NCBI GenBank assembly: GCA_026125895.1
Contig: JAHCKG010000034.1
Location: 1 to 44,944 of the forward strand
Direction: 5' to 3'
Source: Pseudolabrys sp.
GTDB taxonomy: Bacteria; Pseudomonadota; Alphaproteobacteria; Rhizobiales; Xanthobacteraceae
Length of the DNA stretch: 44,944 nt
Below, in pieces: positions 32,404 to 41,580 of this stretch (within the stretch, counting starts at the first letter, position 1; the number at the start of each line of letters is the position of its first letter). Under the pieces are notes generated by a model. The model saw only the letters and a list, made by a program, of their open reading frames with translations, searched no databases and was not told where the DNA came from. The position numbers were made by a program, and so were the translations under genes.

Positions 32404-33986
32404 TGAACATTCTCGCTGATCCCATCGAGCTCGCCCGCGACGCCGTCCTCTATACCCAGGAAAACAAGAGCCTGCTGCGCTTCATCGCCTGCGGCTCGGT
32501 CGATCACGGCAAGTCGAGCCTGCTCGGCCGCCTGCTGTTCGATGCGAAGCTGGTGCCGGACGACCAGATCGAGACCTTGCGCAAGGACACCGGGCAACTG
32601 ACCGGCCCCGACGACGAGCTCGACTTCTCGCTGCTGTTCGACGGGCTGGCCGCCGAGCGCGAGCAGAAGATCACCATCGATCTCGCCTACCGCTTCTTTG
32701 CCACGGCAAAGCGCAAGTTCATCGTCGCCGACGCGCCGGGGCACGAGCAATACACGCGCAACATGGCGACCGGTGCGTCCACGGCCGAATTGGCGCTCAT
32801 TCTCATCAACGCGCAATCCGGCCTGACGCAGCAGACGCGGCGTCATGCGCTGATCGCGGCCACGCTCGGCGTGCGCCACCTCGTCATCGCCATCAACAAG
32901 ATGGACATCGTCGGCTACGCGCAGGATGTGTTCGCAGCGATCGAGCGCGACTTCCGCGCCTTCGCCGGCCGGCTTGGCGACGTCGAACTGACCTTCATTC
33001 CGGTGTCGGCGAAAAAGGGCGACAATGTCGTGCACCGCTCGCGCGCCATGGCCTGGTATCGCGGCCCGACGCTGCTGGAGAAGCTCGAGACGGTCGATGC
33101 CACGCCGCGCGCCGCCAAGGCCGCGTTCCGCATGGCCGTGCAATGGGTGAGCCGGCCGACGGCGGACTTCCGCGGCTATTGCGGCCTCATCGCCGGCGGC
33201 AGCGTGGCGCCGGGCCAGGAGATCGTGGTGCAGCCTTCGGGCCAGCGCACGCGCATCAAGGAGATCATCACCGCGAACGGCGAACTGGCGCGTGCCGGCA
33301 TCGGCCAATCGGTGACGCTGACGCTCACCGACGACGTCGATGTGTCGCGCGGCGACATCCTCGCCGATGCGTCGGCGCCGGCGACAGTGTCGGATCGCTT
33401 CACCGCCCGCATCTTCTGGATGGGTCAGGGGGCGCTGGCGCCGGGCGGCCGCTTCCACATCAAGCTCGGCACCGCCAAGGCTGCGGCGCGCATCGCCGGG
33501 CCGATCAAGCTGATCGATCTCGCCGAAGATGCGGCGATCAAGCCCGCCGACAGCCTTCTCGGCAACGAGTTCGGTTTGTGCACGCTGGAGCTCGACCGCG
33601 CGCTCGCCGCCGATGCCTATGACGACAATCGCGACACCGGCAGCTTCATTCTCATCGACGCCGAGAGCCACGACACCGTGGCGATGGGCCTGATCGAAGG
33701 CGCCGCCACGCAGGCGCAAAATGCGCCGCTGCGCACGAGCCTCATCGGACATGTCGCCGTGCGCGTCGCCCGGCTGTTCGGCGCCCGCGAATCGCACAGC
33801 CGCTCCATCGCCAAGGCGTTGAGCTGGCGCTTCACCGGCAGCCTCGACACCTTCGTCATCGGCTGGCTGATCACCGGCAACTCCAAGATCGCCGGCTCGA
33901 TTGCGCTGACCGAGATCGTCACCAAGATCGCGCTTTATTACGTCCACGAGCGCGCCTGGGCCTTGGTGCCGTGGGGAAGGCGCTAA
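32403..33986 (+). CDS. cysN: Sulfate adenylyltransferase subunit 1 fused to a DUF2061 membrane domain
   Basis: A 527-residue GTPase that drives APS formation by CysD. Translation-factor-like GTPase motifs are G1 CGSVDHGKSSLLGRLL (near 35), G3 DAPGHEQYTRNM and G4 INKMD; beta-barrel domains follow, ending near 460. Many rhizobial CysN/NodQ proteins continue with an APS kinase (CysC). Here residues 467-527 instead read RSIAKALSWRFTGSLDTFVI, GWLITGNSKIAGSIALTEIV, then ALYYVHERAWALVPWG, which match the DUF2061 membrane domain with two hydrophobic segments. This could tether ATP sulfurylase to the inner membrane. The frame is continuous and a terminator follows. Confidence 0.93.
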   Translation: MNILADPIELARDAVLYTQENKSLLRFIACGSVDHGKSSLLGRLLFDAKLVPDDQIETLRKDTGQLTGPDDELDFSLLFDGLAAEREQKITIDLAYRFFATAKRKFIVADAPGHEQYTRNMATGASTAELALILINAQSGLTQQTRRHALIAATLGVRHLVIAINKMDIVGYAQDVFAAIERDFRAFAGRLGDVELTFIPVSAKKGDNVVHRSRAMAWYRGPTLLEKLETVDATPRAAKAAFRMAVQWVSRPTADFRGYCGLIAGGSVAPGQEIVVQPSGQRTRIKEIITANGELARAGIGQSVTLTLTDDVDVSRGDILADASAPATVSDRFTARIFWMGQGALAPGGRFHIKLGTAKAAARIAGPIKLIDLAEDAAIKPADSLLGNEFGLCTLELDRALAADAYDDNRDTGSFILIDAESHDTVAMGLIEGAATQAQNAPLRTSLIGHVAVRVARLFGARESHSRSIAKALSWRFTGSLDTFVIGWLITGNSKIAGSIALTEIVTKIALYYVHERAWALVPWGRR

Positions 33987-34142
33987 AGGGAAGCACTTGA
34001 AGCAAAAACGAATCTAAAAACAACAACTTAGAAATACCGCTAACATATTGGTAATAAAGAAAATTTGTCCTTGAAATAAATGTCCGGTTTGGATATATTA
34101 TAAATAATTCGGCTTCGGTCGAAGGGAGATCGCTTGCGATCG

Positions 34143-34170
34143 CCGGGGGCTATAGGCCCCCGGGTTTCGT
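34143..34170 (+). terminator. Terminator after cysN
   Basis: CCGGGGGC (34143-34150) pairs perfectly with GCCCCCGG (34156-34163) around TATAG and is followed by GTTTCGT. It ends the cysHDN transcript. A second small dyad, GATCGC-TTGC-GATCGC, lies just upstream. Confidence 0.7.
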
Positions 34171-34968
34171 TTAGGGAAGCCACTTGCGCCCGCATCCCTC
34201 AATCCGCCCGTTTCTGGGATGCCGATCGTATATCGGCTCGATGGCGCGGACCAACGACGATCCATAGTCATCAGGAATCGGCATTCCTAATTTCATGAAC
34301 TTGTAAGTCCGGTGCGCAGGGTGCGCCAGCAAATCTGCGACTTGAATTCCTGCGACATTAGCGTGCTTTTCAACTAGGCGCAGTTCTTTGGAAATAAGGC
34401 GAGCTTGAACAACGTTCTGCCGAACAAAATCGCTACCTTTTTCGTGCATGCGCCCAAATGATCTCCTAAGGCGCCCGTCATGATACGGTCCCCGTGCTTC
34501 GCCCATAACGTCACCAACGTATCCGTTGCGGTGCAGCCAGAGAACGTACCGTTCAACCAAGCAGGTGAGAATGTAGTGATATGGATCGAATCTCCAAATC
34601 TGGTACCGATCCAAATGCTCTTGTTTGTCTATAGATACAGTGAAGGCTGGCCCTGGCAGATACTCTAAAAGATTTGCAAAACCTTCGTCGAACGCTCGTC
34701 GCCTGCCTTCATCTTCCAAAATGGAAAATCGGCCCTTATGACCCATGATGTCTCGACGGTGAAGGATAACATCCGTCGTTCCAAAATGCCGCCTTTTAAA
34801 TGCGGCCATACGCACGCTGAACGTCGTGTCGTGGACATCCTGGCGAAATACTATGCCTGTTAGGCTAAGATACCGTTGGTTCTGGTCCTTAAGATGCGCC
34901 TTAGGGTCGCCGTTACCCGTCTCATCAAAAAAGAGCCGGTATCTGTGTTTGGGATCGATAAAGGCCAT
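34171..34968 (-). CDS. DUF3800 domain-containing protein
   Basis: A 265-residue protein of the DUF3800 family (RNase H-like fold predicted, function unknown). The N-terminal RLFFDETGNGDPKAHLKDQN, with FDETGNG, is the family hallmark; LSLTGIVFRQDV and ILHRRDIMGHKG follow. The C-terminal GIQVADLLAHPAHR carries the conserved Gln-x-x-Asp. GC is about 53% by my count over 34201-34560, and the flanks (33987-34130, 34969-35100) are much richer in A and T than the neighbours, so recent acquisition is likely. DUF3800 genes are common in phage and defence regions. It stands alone between the cysN terminator and cmk. Confidence 0.88.
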   Translation of the reverse strand: MAFIDPKHRYRLFFDETGNGDPKAHLKDQNQRYLSLTGIVFRQDVHDTTFSVRMAAFKRRHFGTTDVILHRRDIMGHKGRFSILEDEGRRRAFDEGFANLLEYLPGPAFTVSIDKQEHLDRYQIWRFDPYHYILTCLVERYVLWLHRNGYVGDVMGEARGPYHDGRLRRSFGRMHEKGSDFVRQNVVQARLISKELRLVEKHANVAGIQVADLLAHPAHRTYKFMKLGMPIPDDYGSSLVRAIEPIYDRHPRNGRIEGCGRKWLP

Positions 34969-35109
34969 GACGCAGGCCCCAAATTGGAAGTTTCAAATTG
35001 AGCGATTCTGACAATGCATACAATTTAAATGCTACCACAGATTTCATTTTTTATGCACGTAATCTAGGCGCAGACTGCGGGTATAGCGGACAATAGTCGG
35101 AGCAAACGT

Positions 35110-35736
35110 TCAGCGCCCTCTTTTCGCTTCCACGATCACGATCGCCGCCTGGACCGCCTCTTCGACGCCCATCTTCGTGGTGTCGAGCAGCACGGCGTCG
35201 GCCGCCTGCTTGAGCGGCGCGGCGGAACGCGAACTATCGCGCTCGTCGCGCTTGCGGATGTCGGCGAGCACCGTGGCGTCATCGACGGTCTTGCCGCCCG
35301 CGCGATATTCGGCGGCGCGCCGCGCCGCGCGCGTCTCCGGCGACGCGGTGACAAAGATCTTCACGTCGGCATCCGGACAGATCACGGTGCCGATGTCGCG
35401 GCCGTCGAGCACGGCGCCGGGCGGCGTCACGACAAAGTTGCGCTGGAAGTCGACCAGCGCCGCGCGCACCTCGGGGATTGCCGAAACATAGGACGCCGCT
35501 TCGCCGACCTCGGCGCTCTTGAGCGATGCTTCTTCGAAGCGCGACAGGTCGAGCGCCTGCGCCGCGGCAATCGCCGCCTCACGGTCGTCGGGCTTCTTGC
35601 CGGCATCGAGCACGGTCTTGCCGACCGCGCGATACAGCAAACCGGTGTCGAGATGGCGCAGCCGGTAATGCGCGGCGAGGCGCTTGCCGATCGTGCCCTT
35701 GCCGGATGCCGCCGGCCCGTCGATGGCGATGATCAC
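35110..35736 (-). CDS. cmk: Cytidylate kinase
   Basis: A 208-residue NMP kinase that phosphorylates CMP and dCMP. It starts [20 protein letters not shown] with the P-loop [47 protein letters not shown] and [15 protein letters not shown] are typical. Its ATG overlaps the aroA stop (ATGA), so it is translated after aroA. The aroA-cmk-rpsA series is standard in many proteobacteria, but rpsA is displaced here. Confidence 0.97.
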   Translation of the reverse strand: MIIAIDGPAASGKGTIGKRLAAHYRLRHLDTGLLYRAVGKTVLDAGKKPDDREAAIAAAQALDLSRFEEASLKSAEVGEAASYVSAIPEVRAALVDFQRNFVVTPPGAVLDGRDIGTVICPDADVKIFVTASPETRAARRAAEYRAGGKTVDDATVLADIRKRDERDSSRSAAPLKQAADAVLLDTTKMGVEEAVQAAIVIVEAKRGR

Positions 35737-37085
35737 GACAACTCCGCGCCCAAATTAGCTCCCAAGCCCTTCATCAGATCGACGAAGCCCGGGAAGCTGG
35801 TGGCGATGAAGGCGCTATCGTCGATGCGCACCGGCGCTTGCGAAGCGAGGCCCATCATCAGCGCCGACATGGCGATGCGGTGATCCATGTGCGTGGCGAC
35901 CTCGCCGCCGCCCGGCACCCCGCCCGCGCCCATGCCGTGAACGATCATGTCGTCGCCCTCGACATCGACCTTGACGCCGTTGACCCGCAGCATCGCCGCC
36001 GTCGCTTCGAGGCGGTCGCTTTCCTTGACGCGCAATTCTTTCAGGCCGCGCATCGCCGTCTTGCCCTCGGCGAAGGCCGCGGCCACGGCGAGGATGAGAT
36101 ATTCGTCGATCATCGACGGCGCGCGCGCCGCCGGCACCTCGACACCCTTGAGGCCTGAGAACGTCACGCGCAGGTCGGCGACATCTTCGCCGCCGTCGTC
36201 GCGCTTGTTCTCTTCCGCGATCTTGGCACCCATTTCGCGCAGCGTGGTAAACAAACCGGTGCGCAGCGGATTGAGCATCACCCCGTCGAGCACGATCTCC
36301 GAACCCGGCACGATCAGGGCGGCGACCAGCGGGAAAGCGGCCGAGGACGGATCGGCCGGCACCGCGATCTTGGACGGCTCGAGTTCGGGCTGGCCCTGCA
36401 GCACGATGCGACGGCCGTGATCGCCATGCGGCTTGCTGACGATCTTGGCGCCGAAGTGCTTGAGCATCTTTTCGGTGTGGTCGCGTGACGCCTCGTTCTC
36501 GATCACGATCGTCTCGCCCGGCGCGGCCAGTCCCGCGAGCAGCACCGCCGACTTGATCTGCGCCGAGGCGACCGGCGTCTCGTATTCGATCGGCAGCGGG
36601 TCGGTGGCGCCCTTCAGCGTCAGCGGCAGCCGGCCGCCCTCGGCCTGCTCGATGACGCGCGCGCCCATTTTGGCCAGCGGGTCGAGGATCCGCCGCATCG
36701 GCCGGCTGCGCAGCGAGGCGTCGCCGTCGAAGGTCGCGGTGATCGGGCAGCCGGCCACCGCGCCCATCACCAGCCGGCAGCCGGTGCCGGAATTGCCGAA
36801 ATCGAGCGGGGCGGCCGGTTCGGCAAAGCCGCCGACGCCGACGCCGTGGACCCGCCAGGTGCCGCCGCCAAGGTTCTCGACCTGAGCGCCCAGCGCCCGC
36901 ATGGCCCCGGCGGTGTTGAGGACATCGTCACCCTCCAGCAGGCCCGAAATCGTGGTTTCGCCGACCGTCAGGGCGCCCAGGATCAGCGCCCGATGCGAAA
37001 TCGACTTGTCCCCGGGGACCCGGATGCGGCCCGTCAGGGCCCCGCCGGCGCGGGCGGAAAGGGGGGTACGGGGGGCGTCGCTCAC
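35733..37085 (-). CDS. aroA: 3-phosphoshikimate 1-carboxyvinyltransferase (EPSP synthase)
   Basis: A 450-residue enzyme of the shikimate pathway that joins shikimate-3-phosphate and phosphoenolpyruvate. [20 protein letters not shown] is the N-terminal substrate motif. [31 protein letters not shown] and [19 protein letters not shown] follow. The sequence looks like the class II (CP4-like) branch, but the position of CP4 Ala100 is Gly (GNSGTG). The start is a GTG with AAGGA about 10 bases upstream; an ATG at 37250 is in frame but would add a poorly conserved 55-residue extension. It is divergent from the TIGR02300 gene. Confidence 0.95.
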   Translation of the reverse strand: MSDAPRTPLSARAGGALTGRIRVPGDKSISHRALILGALTVGETTISGLLEGDDVLNTAGAMRALGAQVENLGGGTWRVHGVGVGGFAEPAAPLDFGNSGTGCRLVMGAVAGCPITATFDGDASLRSRPMRRILDPLAKMGARVIEQAEGGRLPLTLKGATDPLPIEYETPVASAQIKSAVLLAGLAAPGETIVIENEASRDHTEKMLKHFGAKIVSKPHGDHGRRIVLQGQPELEPSKIAVPADPSSAAFPLVAALIVPGSEIVLDGVMLNPLRTGLFTTLREMGAKIAEENKRDDGGEDVADLRVTFSGLKGVEVPAARAPSMIDEYLILAVAAAFAEGKTAMRGLKELRVKESDRLEATAAMLRVNGVKVDVEGDDMIVHGMGAGGVPGGGEVATHMDHRIAMSALMMGLASQAPVRIDDSAFIATSFPGFVDLMKGLGANLGAELS

Positions 37086-37272
37086 GCTGTCGGTATCCTT
37101 GGGCGGTCTGTGGCTCGGTTCGGGCGGCCCTCCTACCACGCAGCCGCGCGGGCCGTCATCCCGGCGCGGCCGCCCAATTCCCGCCTGTTTCCCGCTATTG
37201 ACAGGCGCGGCACAACTAGCCAAGTGAAGCGCCATCCTATTCAACGGCATTTCTTTTCAGGACACACAGATC

Positions 37273-37680
37273 GTGGCTAAACCCGAACTCGGCACCAAGC
37301 GCATTTGCCCGGATACCGGCCGCAAATTCTACGACATGGGCAAGTCGCCGGTGATTTCGCCCTATACGGGCAAGGTCGTCCCCATCGTCGCGCCGCCGCA
37401 GTCGCGCAGCCGGCCGGAAGCGGCCCGGGCCGCCCCGGTCGCCGAAGCGGAATCGATCGTTCCGGAGACCGCAGACGCCGAATTCGTGTCGCTCGAGGAT
37501 GCCGAGAGCGAGCAGCAGGGCAAGACCAAGAAGAAGGGCGAGCCCGTCGCCGAAGAGGATGAAATCGAGGCTGACGACGAGAGCCTTGACGATGACGCCT
37601 TCATCCAGGAAGAGGAAGAAGGCGATGACGACGTCACCGACATCATCGGCGACGGCATCGAGAAGGAAGAGGAACAGTAA
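37273..37680 (+). CDS. TIGR02300 family acidic protein
   Basis: A 135-residue protein of a family found in alphaproteobacteria, function unknown. The conserved N-terminus (ELGTKRICPDTGRKFYDMGK, then SPVISPYTGKVVPI) looks like a degraded zinc ribbon with one Cys left. The rest is low-complexity and strongly acidic (EEDEIEADDESLDDDAF, EEEEGDDDVTDIIGDG), so probably disordered. It starts with GTG; an AGGA lies upstream. It is divergent from aroA, with 187 bases between that include TTGACA at 37198. A 7-bp dyad, TAAGCCG/CGGCTTA, overlaps its stop. Adjacency to aroA and a tRNA-Ala is usual in the order. Confidence 0.9.
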   Translation: MAKPELGTKRICPDTGRKFYDMGKSPVISPYTGKVVPIVAPPQSRSRPEAARAAPVAEAESIVPETADAEFVSLEDAESEQQGKTKKKGEPVAEEDEIEADDESLDDDAFIQEEEEGDDDVTDIIGDGIEKEEEQ

Positions 37681-37757
37681 GCCGCCGAAATCGGCTTATC
37701 CGGCTATCGGACCCTTTGCTTTTTCCGGCGTTTCCGACTAGTCATCTCCACCGTTAC

Positions 37758-37833
37758 GGGGCCATAGCTCAGCTGGGAGAGCGCCTGCATGGCATGCAGG
37801 AGGTCGGCGGTTCGATCCCGCCTGGCTCCACCA
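37758..37833 (+). tRNA. tRNA-Ala (anticodon GGC)
   Basis: A 76-base cloverleaf. Acceptor GGGGCCA pairs with TGGCTCC with one G-T pair. The D arm includes AGCTCAGCTGGGAGAGC, the anticodon stem is CCTGC/GCAGG with loop ATGGCAT (anticodon GGC at 37791-37793), and the T arm is GGCGGTTCGATCCCGCC. The CCA end is encoded. It reads GCC and GCT alanine codons. A weak TTGCTT-N17-TAGTCA lies just upstream. Confidence 0.97.
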
Positions 37834-38016
37834 TTCCCCGCACCGCACGCGGGCGATCCGGCGGCCCTGCCGCAGCGCCACATAATCTCCGCCTAATTCA
37901 CGAGACGACGAACGCTGTCCTTCCGTGACGGCTTCAAAAGCTTGGGCTAGCATTTGCCTCCAACGGGCCGGAACCCAACGCTGAGGGGCGTTATCCGGTC
38001 CCCTGTGAGGGGCCTT

Positions 38017-39609
38017 ATGTCACACACTCGTTCGTTGTCGGCGCTCGCCATCGCGGCGACGCTCTTTGCCACGCCACTGTCCGCAAAAACGCTGGTCTAT
38101 TGCTCGGAGGGCAGCCCGGAAAACTTCTATCCCGGCATCAACACCACCGGCACGTCCTTCGACGCCAACAGCCAGATCTACAGCCGCATCGTCGACTTCG
38201 AGCGCGGCACCACCAACGTCGTGCCGGGTCTCGCCGAGAAGTGGGACATCTCCGCCGACGGCACCGTCTACACCTTCCACCTGCGCAAGGGCGTGAAGTG
38301 GCATTCCAACGCCAACTTCAAGCCGACGCGCGACCTCAACGCCGACGACATCATGTTCATGTTCGAGCGGCAGTGGAAGGATTCGAACCCGTACTTCAAG
38401 GTGACGAGCTCCAATCACTCCTACTTCAACGACATGGGCCTGCCGAAGCTGCTCAAGTCGATCGAAAAGGTCGATGACTACACCGTCAAAGTGACGCTGA
38501 ACGCGCCGGAAGCGCCGTTCCTGTCCGACCTCGCCATGGAATATGCCGGCGTGCAGTCGAAGGAATACGCCGACGCGATGCTGAAAGCCGGCACGCCGGA
38601 GAAGGTCGATCAGGAGCCGATCGGCTCCGGTCCGTTCTACCTCGTGCAGTACCAGAAGGACGCCATCATCCGTTACAAGGCGTTCCCGCAGTTCTGGGGC
38701 GGCAAGGCGGCGATCGACGATCTCATCTTCTCGATCACGCCGGATGCATCGGTGCGCTGGGCCAAGCTGCAGAAGGGCGAATGCCATGTCATGCCCTATC
38801 CGAACCCGGCCGATCTCGAGGCCATGCGCAAGGATCCGAATGTCACCGTGCTCGAGCAGCCCGGCCTGAACATCGGCTACCTCGCCTACAACACCACCAA
38901 GAAGCCGTTCGACGACGTGCGCGTGCGCAAGGCCGTCAACATGGCGATGAACAAGAAGGCCATCGTCGACGCGGTGTTCCTGTCGAGCGGCGTGCCGGCG
39001 ACCAATCCGATCCCGCCGACGATGTGGTCGTACAACAAGTCGGTGAAGGACGATCCGTACGATCCGGAAGCGGCCAAGAAGCTGCTCGCCGAAGCGGGTT
39101 ATCCGAACGGCTTCGACACCGATCTGTGGGCCATGCCGGTGCAGCGTCCGTACAATCCGAACGCCAAGCGCATCGCCGAACTGATGCAGGCCGATCTCGC
39201 CAAGGTCGGCGTCAAGGCCAAGATCGTGTCCTATGAGTGGGGCGAGTACCGCAAGCGCGCCCAGGCCGGCGAGCATCAGATGGCGCAGCTCGGCTGGACC
39301 GGCGACAACGGCGATCCGGACAACTTCCTCAACACGCTGCTCGGCTGCTCGTCGGCCAAGGGCAACGGCTCGAACATCGCCAAGTTCTGCTACCAGCCGT
39401 TCGAGGATCTGGTGCAGAAGGCCAAGACCGTCAGCGATCAGGCGGAACGCACCAAGCTCTACGAGCAGGCGCAGGTGATCTTCAAGGAACAGGCGCCTTG
39501 GTTCACCATCGCACACTCGGTGCAGCTCAAGCCGGTGCGCAAGGAAGTGGTCGGCTTCAAGTTGTCGCCTTTCGGCCGCCACACCTTCTACGGCGTCGAT
39601 ATCAAGTAA
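38017..39609 (+). CDS. ABC transporter substrate-binding protein, dipeptide type (SBP_bac_5)
   Basis: A 530-residue periplasmic binding protein, DppA-like. A signal peptide (MSHTRSLSALAIAATLFATP, cleavage after LSA near residue 24) is followed by KTLVYCSEGSPENFYPGINT, a DppA-type opening. TVYTFHLRKGVKWHSN, DADDIMF-like NADDIMFMFERQW, SGPFYLVQYQKDAIIRYKAF and MAMNKKAIVDAVFLSSGVPA are family motifs. GAGGGG lies 4 bases before the ATG at 38017. It heads the five-gene transporter operon and is separated from the first permease by an 11-bp hairpin. Ligands are probably di- or oligopeptides, but related proteins bind other small molecules. Confidence 0.93.
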   Translation: MSHTRSLSALAIAATLFATPLSAKTLVYCSEGSPENFYPGINTTGTSFDANSQIYSRIVDFERGTTNVVPGLAEKWDISADGTVYTFHLRKGVKWHSNANFKPTRDLNADDIMFMFERQWKDSNPYFKVTSSNHSYFNDMGLPKLLKSIEKVDDYTVKVTLNAPEAPFLSDLAMEYAGVQSKEYADAMLKAGTPEKVDQEPIGSGPFYLVQYQKDAIIRYKAFPQFWGGKAAIDDLIFSITPDASVRWAKLQKGECHVMPYPNPADLEAMRKDPNVTVLEQPGLNIGYLAYNTTKKPFDDVRVRKAVNMAMNKKAIVDAVFLSSGVPATNPIPPTMWSYNKSVKDDPYDPEAAKKLLAEAGYPNGFDTDLWAMPVQRPYNPNAKRIAELMQADLAKVGVKAKIVSYEWGEYRKRAQAGEHQMAQLGWTGDNGDPDNFLNTLLGCSSAKGNGSNIAKFCYQPFEDLVQKAKTVSDQAERTKLYEQAQVIFKEQAPWFTIAHSVQLKPVRKEVVGFKLSPFGRHTFYGVDIK

Positions 39610-39617
39610 ACGGACGG

Positions 39618-39649
39618 CGGGGCGGACCTTTTCCGGGTCCGCCCCGTTT
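39618..39649 (+). terminator. Intercistronic hairpin between binding protein and permease genes
   Basis: CGGGGCGGACC (39618-39628) and GGTCCGCCCCG (39636-39646) form an 11-bp stem followed by TTTCC. Placed inside the operon, it probably attenuates transcription or shields the upstream mRNA, giving more binding protein than permease. Confidence 0.65.
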
Positions 39650-39657
39650 CCATTTCC

Positions 39658-40668
39658 ATGCTCAGGTTCCTTTTCACACGCGTCAGCCTGGTGATCCCGA
39701 CCTTCATCGGAATCACGCTGCTGGTCTTCGTGCTGGTCCGGCTCATTCCCGGCGATCCGATCGAGACGATGGCCGGCGAGCGCGGCATCGATCCGGCCGA
39801 ACACGCGCGCCTCGTGCACGAGTACGGATTCGACCGGCCCATCATCGTGCAATATGGGCTCTACCTCTCACGTCTAGTCCAGGGCGACCTCGGCCGCTCC
39901 ATCGTCACCCACAAAACGGTGATCGAAGAATTCGCCAGCCTGTTCCCGGCCACGGTCGAACTGTCGCTGTGCGCGCTGGCCTTCGCGCTGCTGATCGGCA
40001 TTCCGGTCGGCATCATCGCCGCGGTGAGACGCAACTCCATTTTCGACCAGGGCATCATGGGCCTGTCGCTGACCGGCTACTCCATGCCGATCTTCTGGTG
40101 GGGCCTGCTGCTGATCCTGTTGTTCTCCGTGCAGCTCGGCTGGACGCCGGTCTCCGGCCGCATCGCGGTTTTGTATTTCGTCGAGGCGAAGACCGGCTTC
40201 CTCTTGATCGACACGCTGCTCGCCGGCGACATCCCGGCCTTCTGGTCGGCGGTCTCCCACCTCATTTTGCCGGCGATCGTGCTCGGCACAGTGCCGCTCG
40301 CGGTCATCGCGCGCATGACGCGCTCGGCGATGCTGGAAGTGCTGGGTGAAGACTACATCCGCACGGCGCGCGCCAAGGGGCTGTCGAATTTCCGCGTCGT
40401 CACCGTCCACGCCTTCCGCAACGCGCTCATCCCTATCGTCACCGTCATCGGCCTGCAGATGGGCGTGCTGTTCACGGGCGCGATCCTGACGGAGACCATC
40501 TTCTCCTGGCCCGGCGTCGGCAAATGGCTGATCGACGGCATCGCCCGCCGTGACTACCCGGTGCTGCAAGGCGGCACGCTGATGATCGGCTCCATCATCA
40601 TGGCGATTAACCTGCTGGTCGATATGACCTACGGCCTGATCAACCCGCGCATCAGGCACCAGCGATGA
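39658..40668 (+). CDS. ABC transporter permease, DppB family
   Basis: A 336-residue inner-membrane permease with about six helices. The N-terminus LRFLFTRVSLVIPTFIGITL, then VFVLVRLIPGDPIETMAG, is the family signature. The coupling EAA loop for the ATPases is near the C-terminal half (LEVLGEDYIRTARAKGLSNF). The C-terminus ends [15 protein letters not shown]. Its stop overlaps the next permease start (ATGA). Confidence 0.95.
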   Translation: MLRFLFTRVSLVIPTFIGITLLVFVLVRLIPGDPIETMAGERGIDPAEHARLVHEYGFDRPIIVQYGLYLSRLVQGDLGRSIVTHKTVIEEFASLFPATVELSLCALAFALLIGIPVGIIAAVRRNSIFDQGIMGLSLTGYSMPIFWWGLLLILLFSVQLGWTPVSGRIAVLYFVEAKTGFLLIDTLLAGDIPAFWSAVSHLILPAIVLGTVPLAVIARMTRSAMLEVLGEDYIRTARAKGLSNFRVVTVHAFRNALIPIVTVIGLQMGVLFTGAILTETIFSWPGVGKWLIDGIARRDYPVLQGGTLMIGSIIMAINLLVDMTYGLINPRIRHQR

Positions 40669-41576
40669 CCATTGAAGCCACACAAAGCCCGGCCGTGCAG
40701 AAGCCGCCGCAAGGTCCGCCGCATCCGTTCGCCGAATTCGTATCCTATTTTGCCGCCAACCGCGGCGCGATGATCGGGCTTGCCACCATCGTCGTGCTGG
40801 TCGTTCTCGGCGCGTTTGCCAATGTCTTCGCGCCGTTTTCGCCGATCGACACCAATGCGCAGGCCTTCCTCAAGCCGCCGATATGGCAGGAGGGCAGCGT
40901 CGCCGGCCACTGGCTCGGCACCGACGCCATCGGCCGCGACATGCTCTCCCGGCTGATCTATGGCGCGCGGCTGTCGCTTTTGATCGGTCTCGCCGTCGTC
41001 GCGTTGTCGGTAACCGTCGGCACCATTCTCGGCCTCGTCGCCGGATTTTTCCGCGGCATCGTCGAGATCGCCATCATGCGCCTGATGGATATCCTGCTGA
41101 CGCTACCGACGCTGCTACTCGCCATCATCATCGTCGCCATCCTCGGCCCCGGCATCGTCAACGCTCTGATCGCGGTCGCCACCGTGCTGCTGCCGCACTA
41201 TGTGCGCATCGTGCGCGCCACGGTGATCGCCGAGACGGCGAAGGACTATGTCACCGCCGCCAAGCTCTCCGGCGCGTCCAACCTGCGCCTGATCGTCAAG
41301 GAGATCCTGCCGAACTGCGCCGCCCCGCTGATCGTGCAGGCGACGCTCGGCATCTCCACCGCCATTCTCGACGCCGCGGCGCTCGGCTTCATCGGTCTCG
41401 GCGCCCAGCCGCCGACCCCGGAATGGGGCACGATGCTCGCCGATGCGCGCGAATTCGTGCTGCGCGCCTGGTGGGTCGTCACCTTCCCGGGCATCATGAT
41501 CCTCATCACCGTGCTGGCCTTCAACCTGCTCGGCGACGGCCTGCGCGACGCGCTCGATCCCAAGCTGAAGCGGTGA
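40665..41576 (+). CDS. ABC transporter permease, DppC family
   Basis: A 303-residue second permease. A cytosolic N-terminal tail precedes the first helix ([18 protein letters not shown]). [20 protein letters not shown] is the diagnostic DppC/OppC motif, and [20 protein letters not shown] is the EAA coupling loop. [20 protein letters not shown] and [14 protein letters not shown] close the protein. It starts in the stop of the previous permease and ends 4 bases before the first ATPase gene. Confidence 0.96.
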   Translation: MTIEATQSPAVQKPPQGPPHPFAEFVSYFAANRGAMIGLATIVVLVVLGAFANVFAPFSPIDTNAQAFLKPPIWQEGSVAGHWLGTDAIGRDMLSRLIYGARLSLLIGLAVVALSVTVGTILGLVAGFFRGIVEIAIMRLMDILLTLPTLLLAIIIVAILGPGIVNALIAVATVLLPHYVRIVRATVIAETAKDYVTAAKLSGASNLRLIVKEILPNCAAPLIVQATLGISTAILDAAALGFIGLGAQPPTPEWGTMLADAREFVLRAWWVVTFPGIMILITVLAFNLLGDGLRDALDPKLKR

Positions 41577-41580
41577 CGCC

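Noticed and set aside
33801-33986. CysN C-terminus considered as a remnant of APS kinase (CysC)
   Set aside because: It has no P-loop and is hydrophobic; it matches DUF2061 instead.
37086-37250. Longer aroA start (ATG at 37250)
   Set aside because: The added 55 residues are Pro/Arg-rich and would fill the divergent promoter region; the GTG at 37085 gives a normal EPSP synthase length.
37678-37698. Dyad TAAGCCG/CGGCTTA at the end of the TIGR02300 gene as a terminator
   Set aside because: Only 7 bp and not followed by a T run; too weak to call.
37975-37998. Possible EcfG promoter (GGAAC and CGTT) before the dipeptide-binding protein gene
   Set aside because: The spacer is only 14 bases; 16-18 is required.
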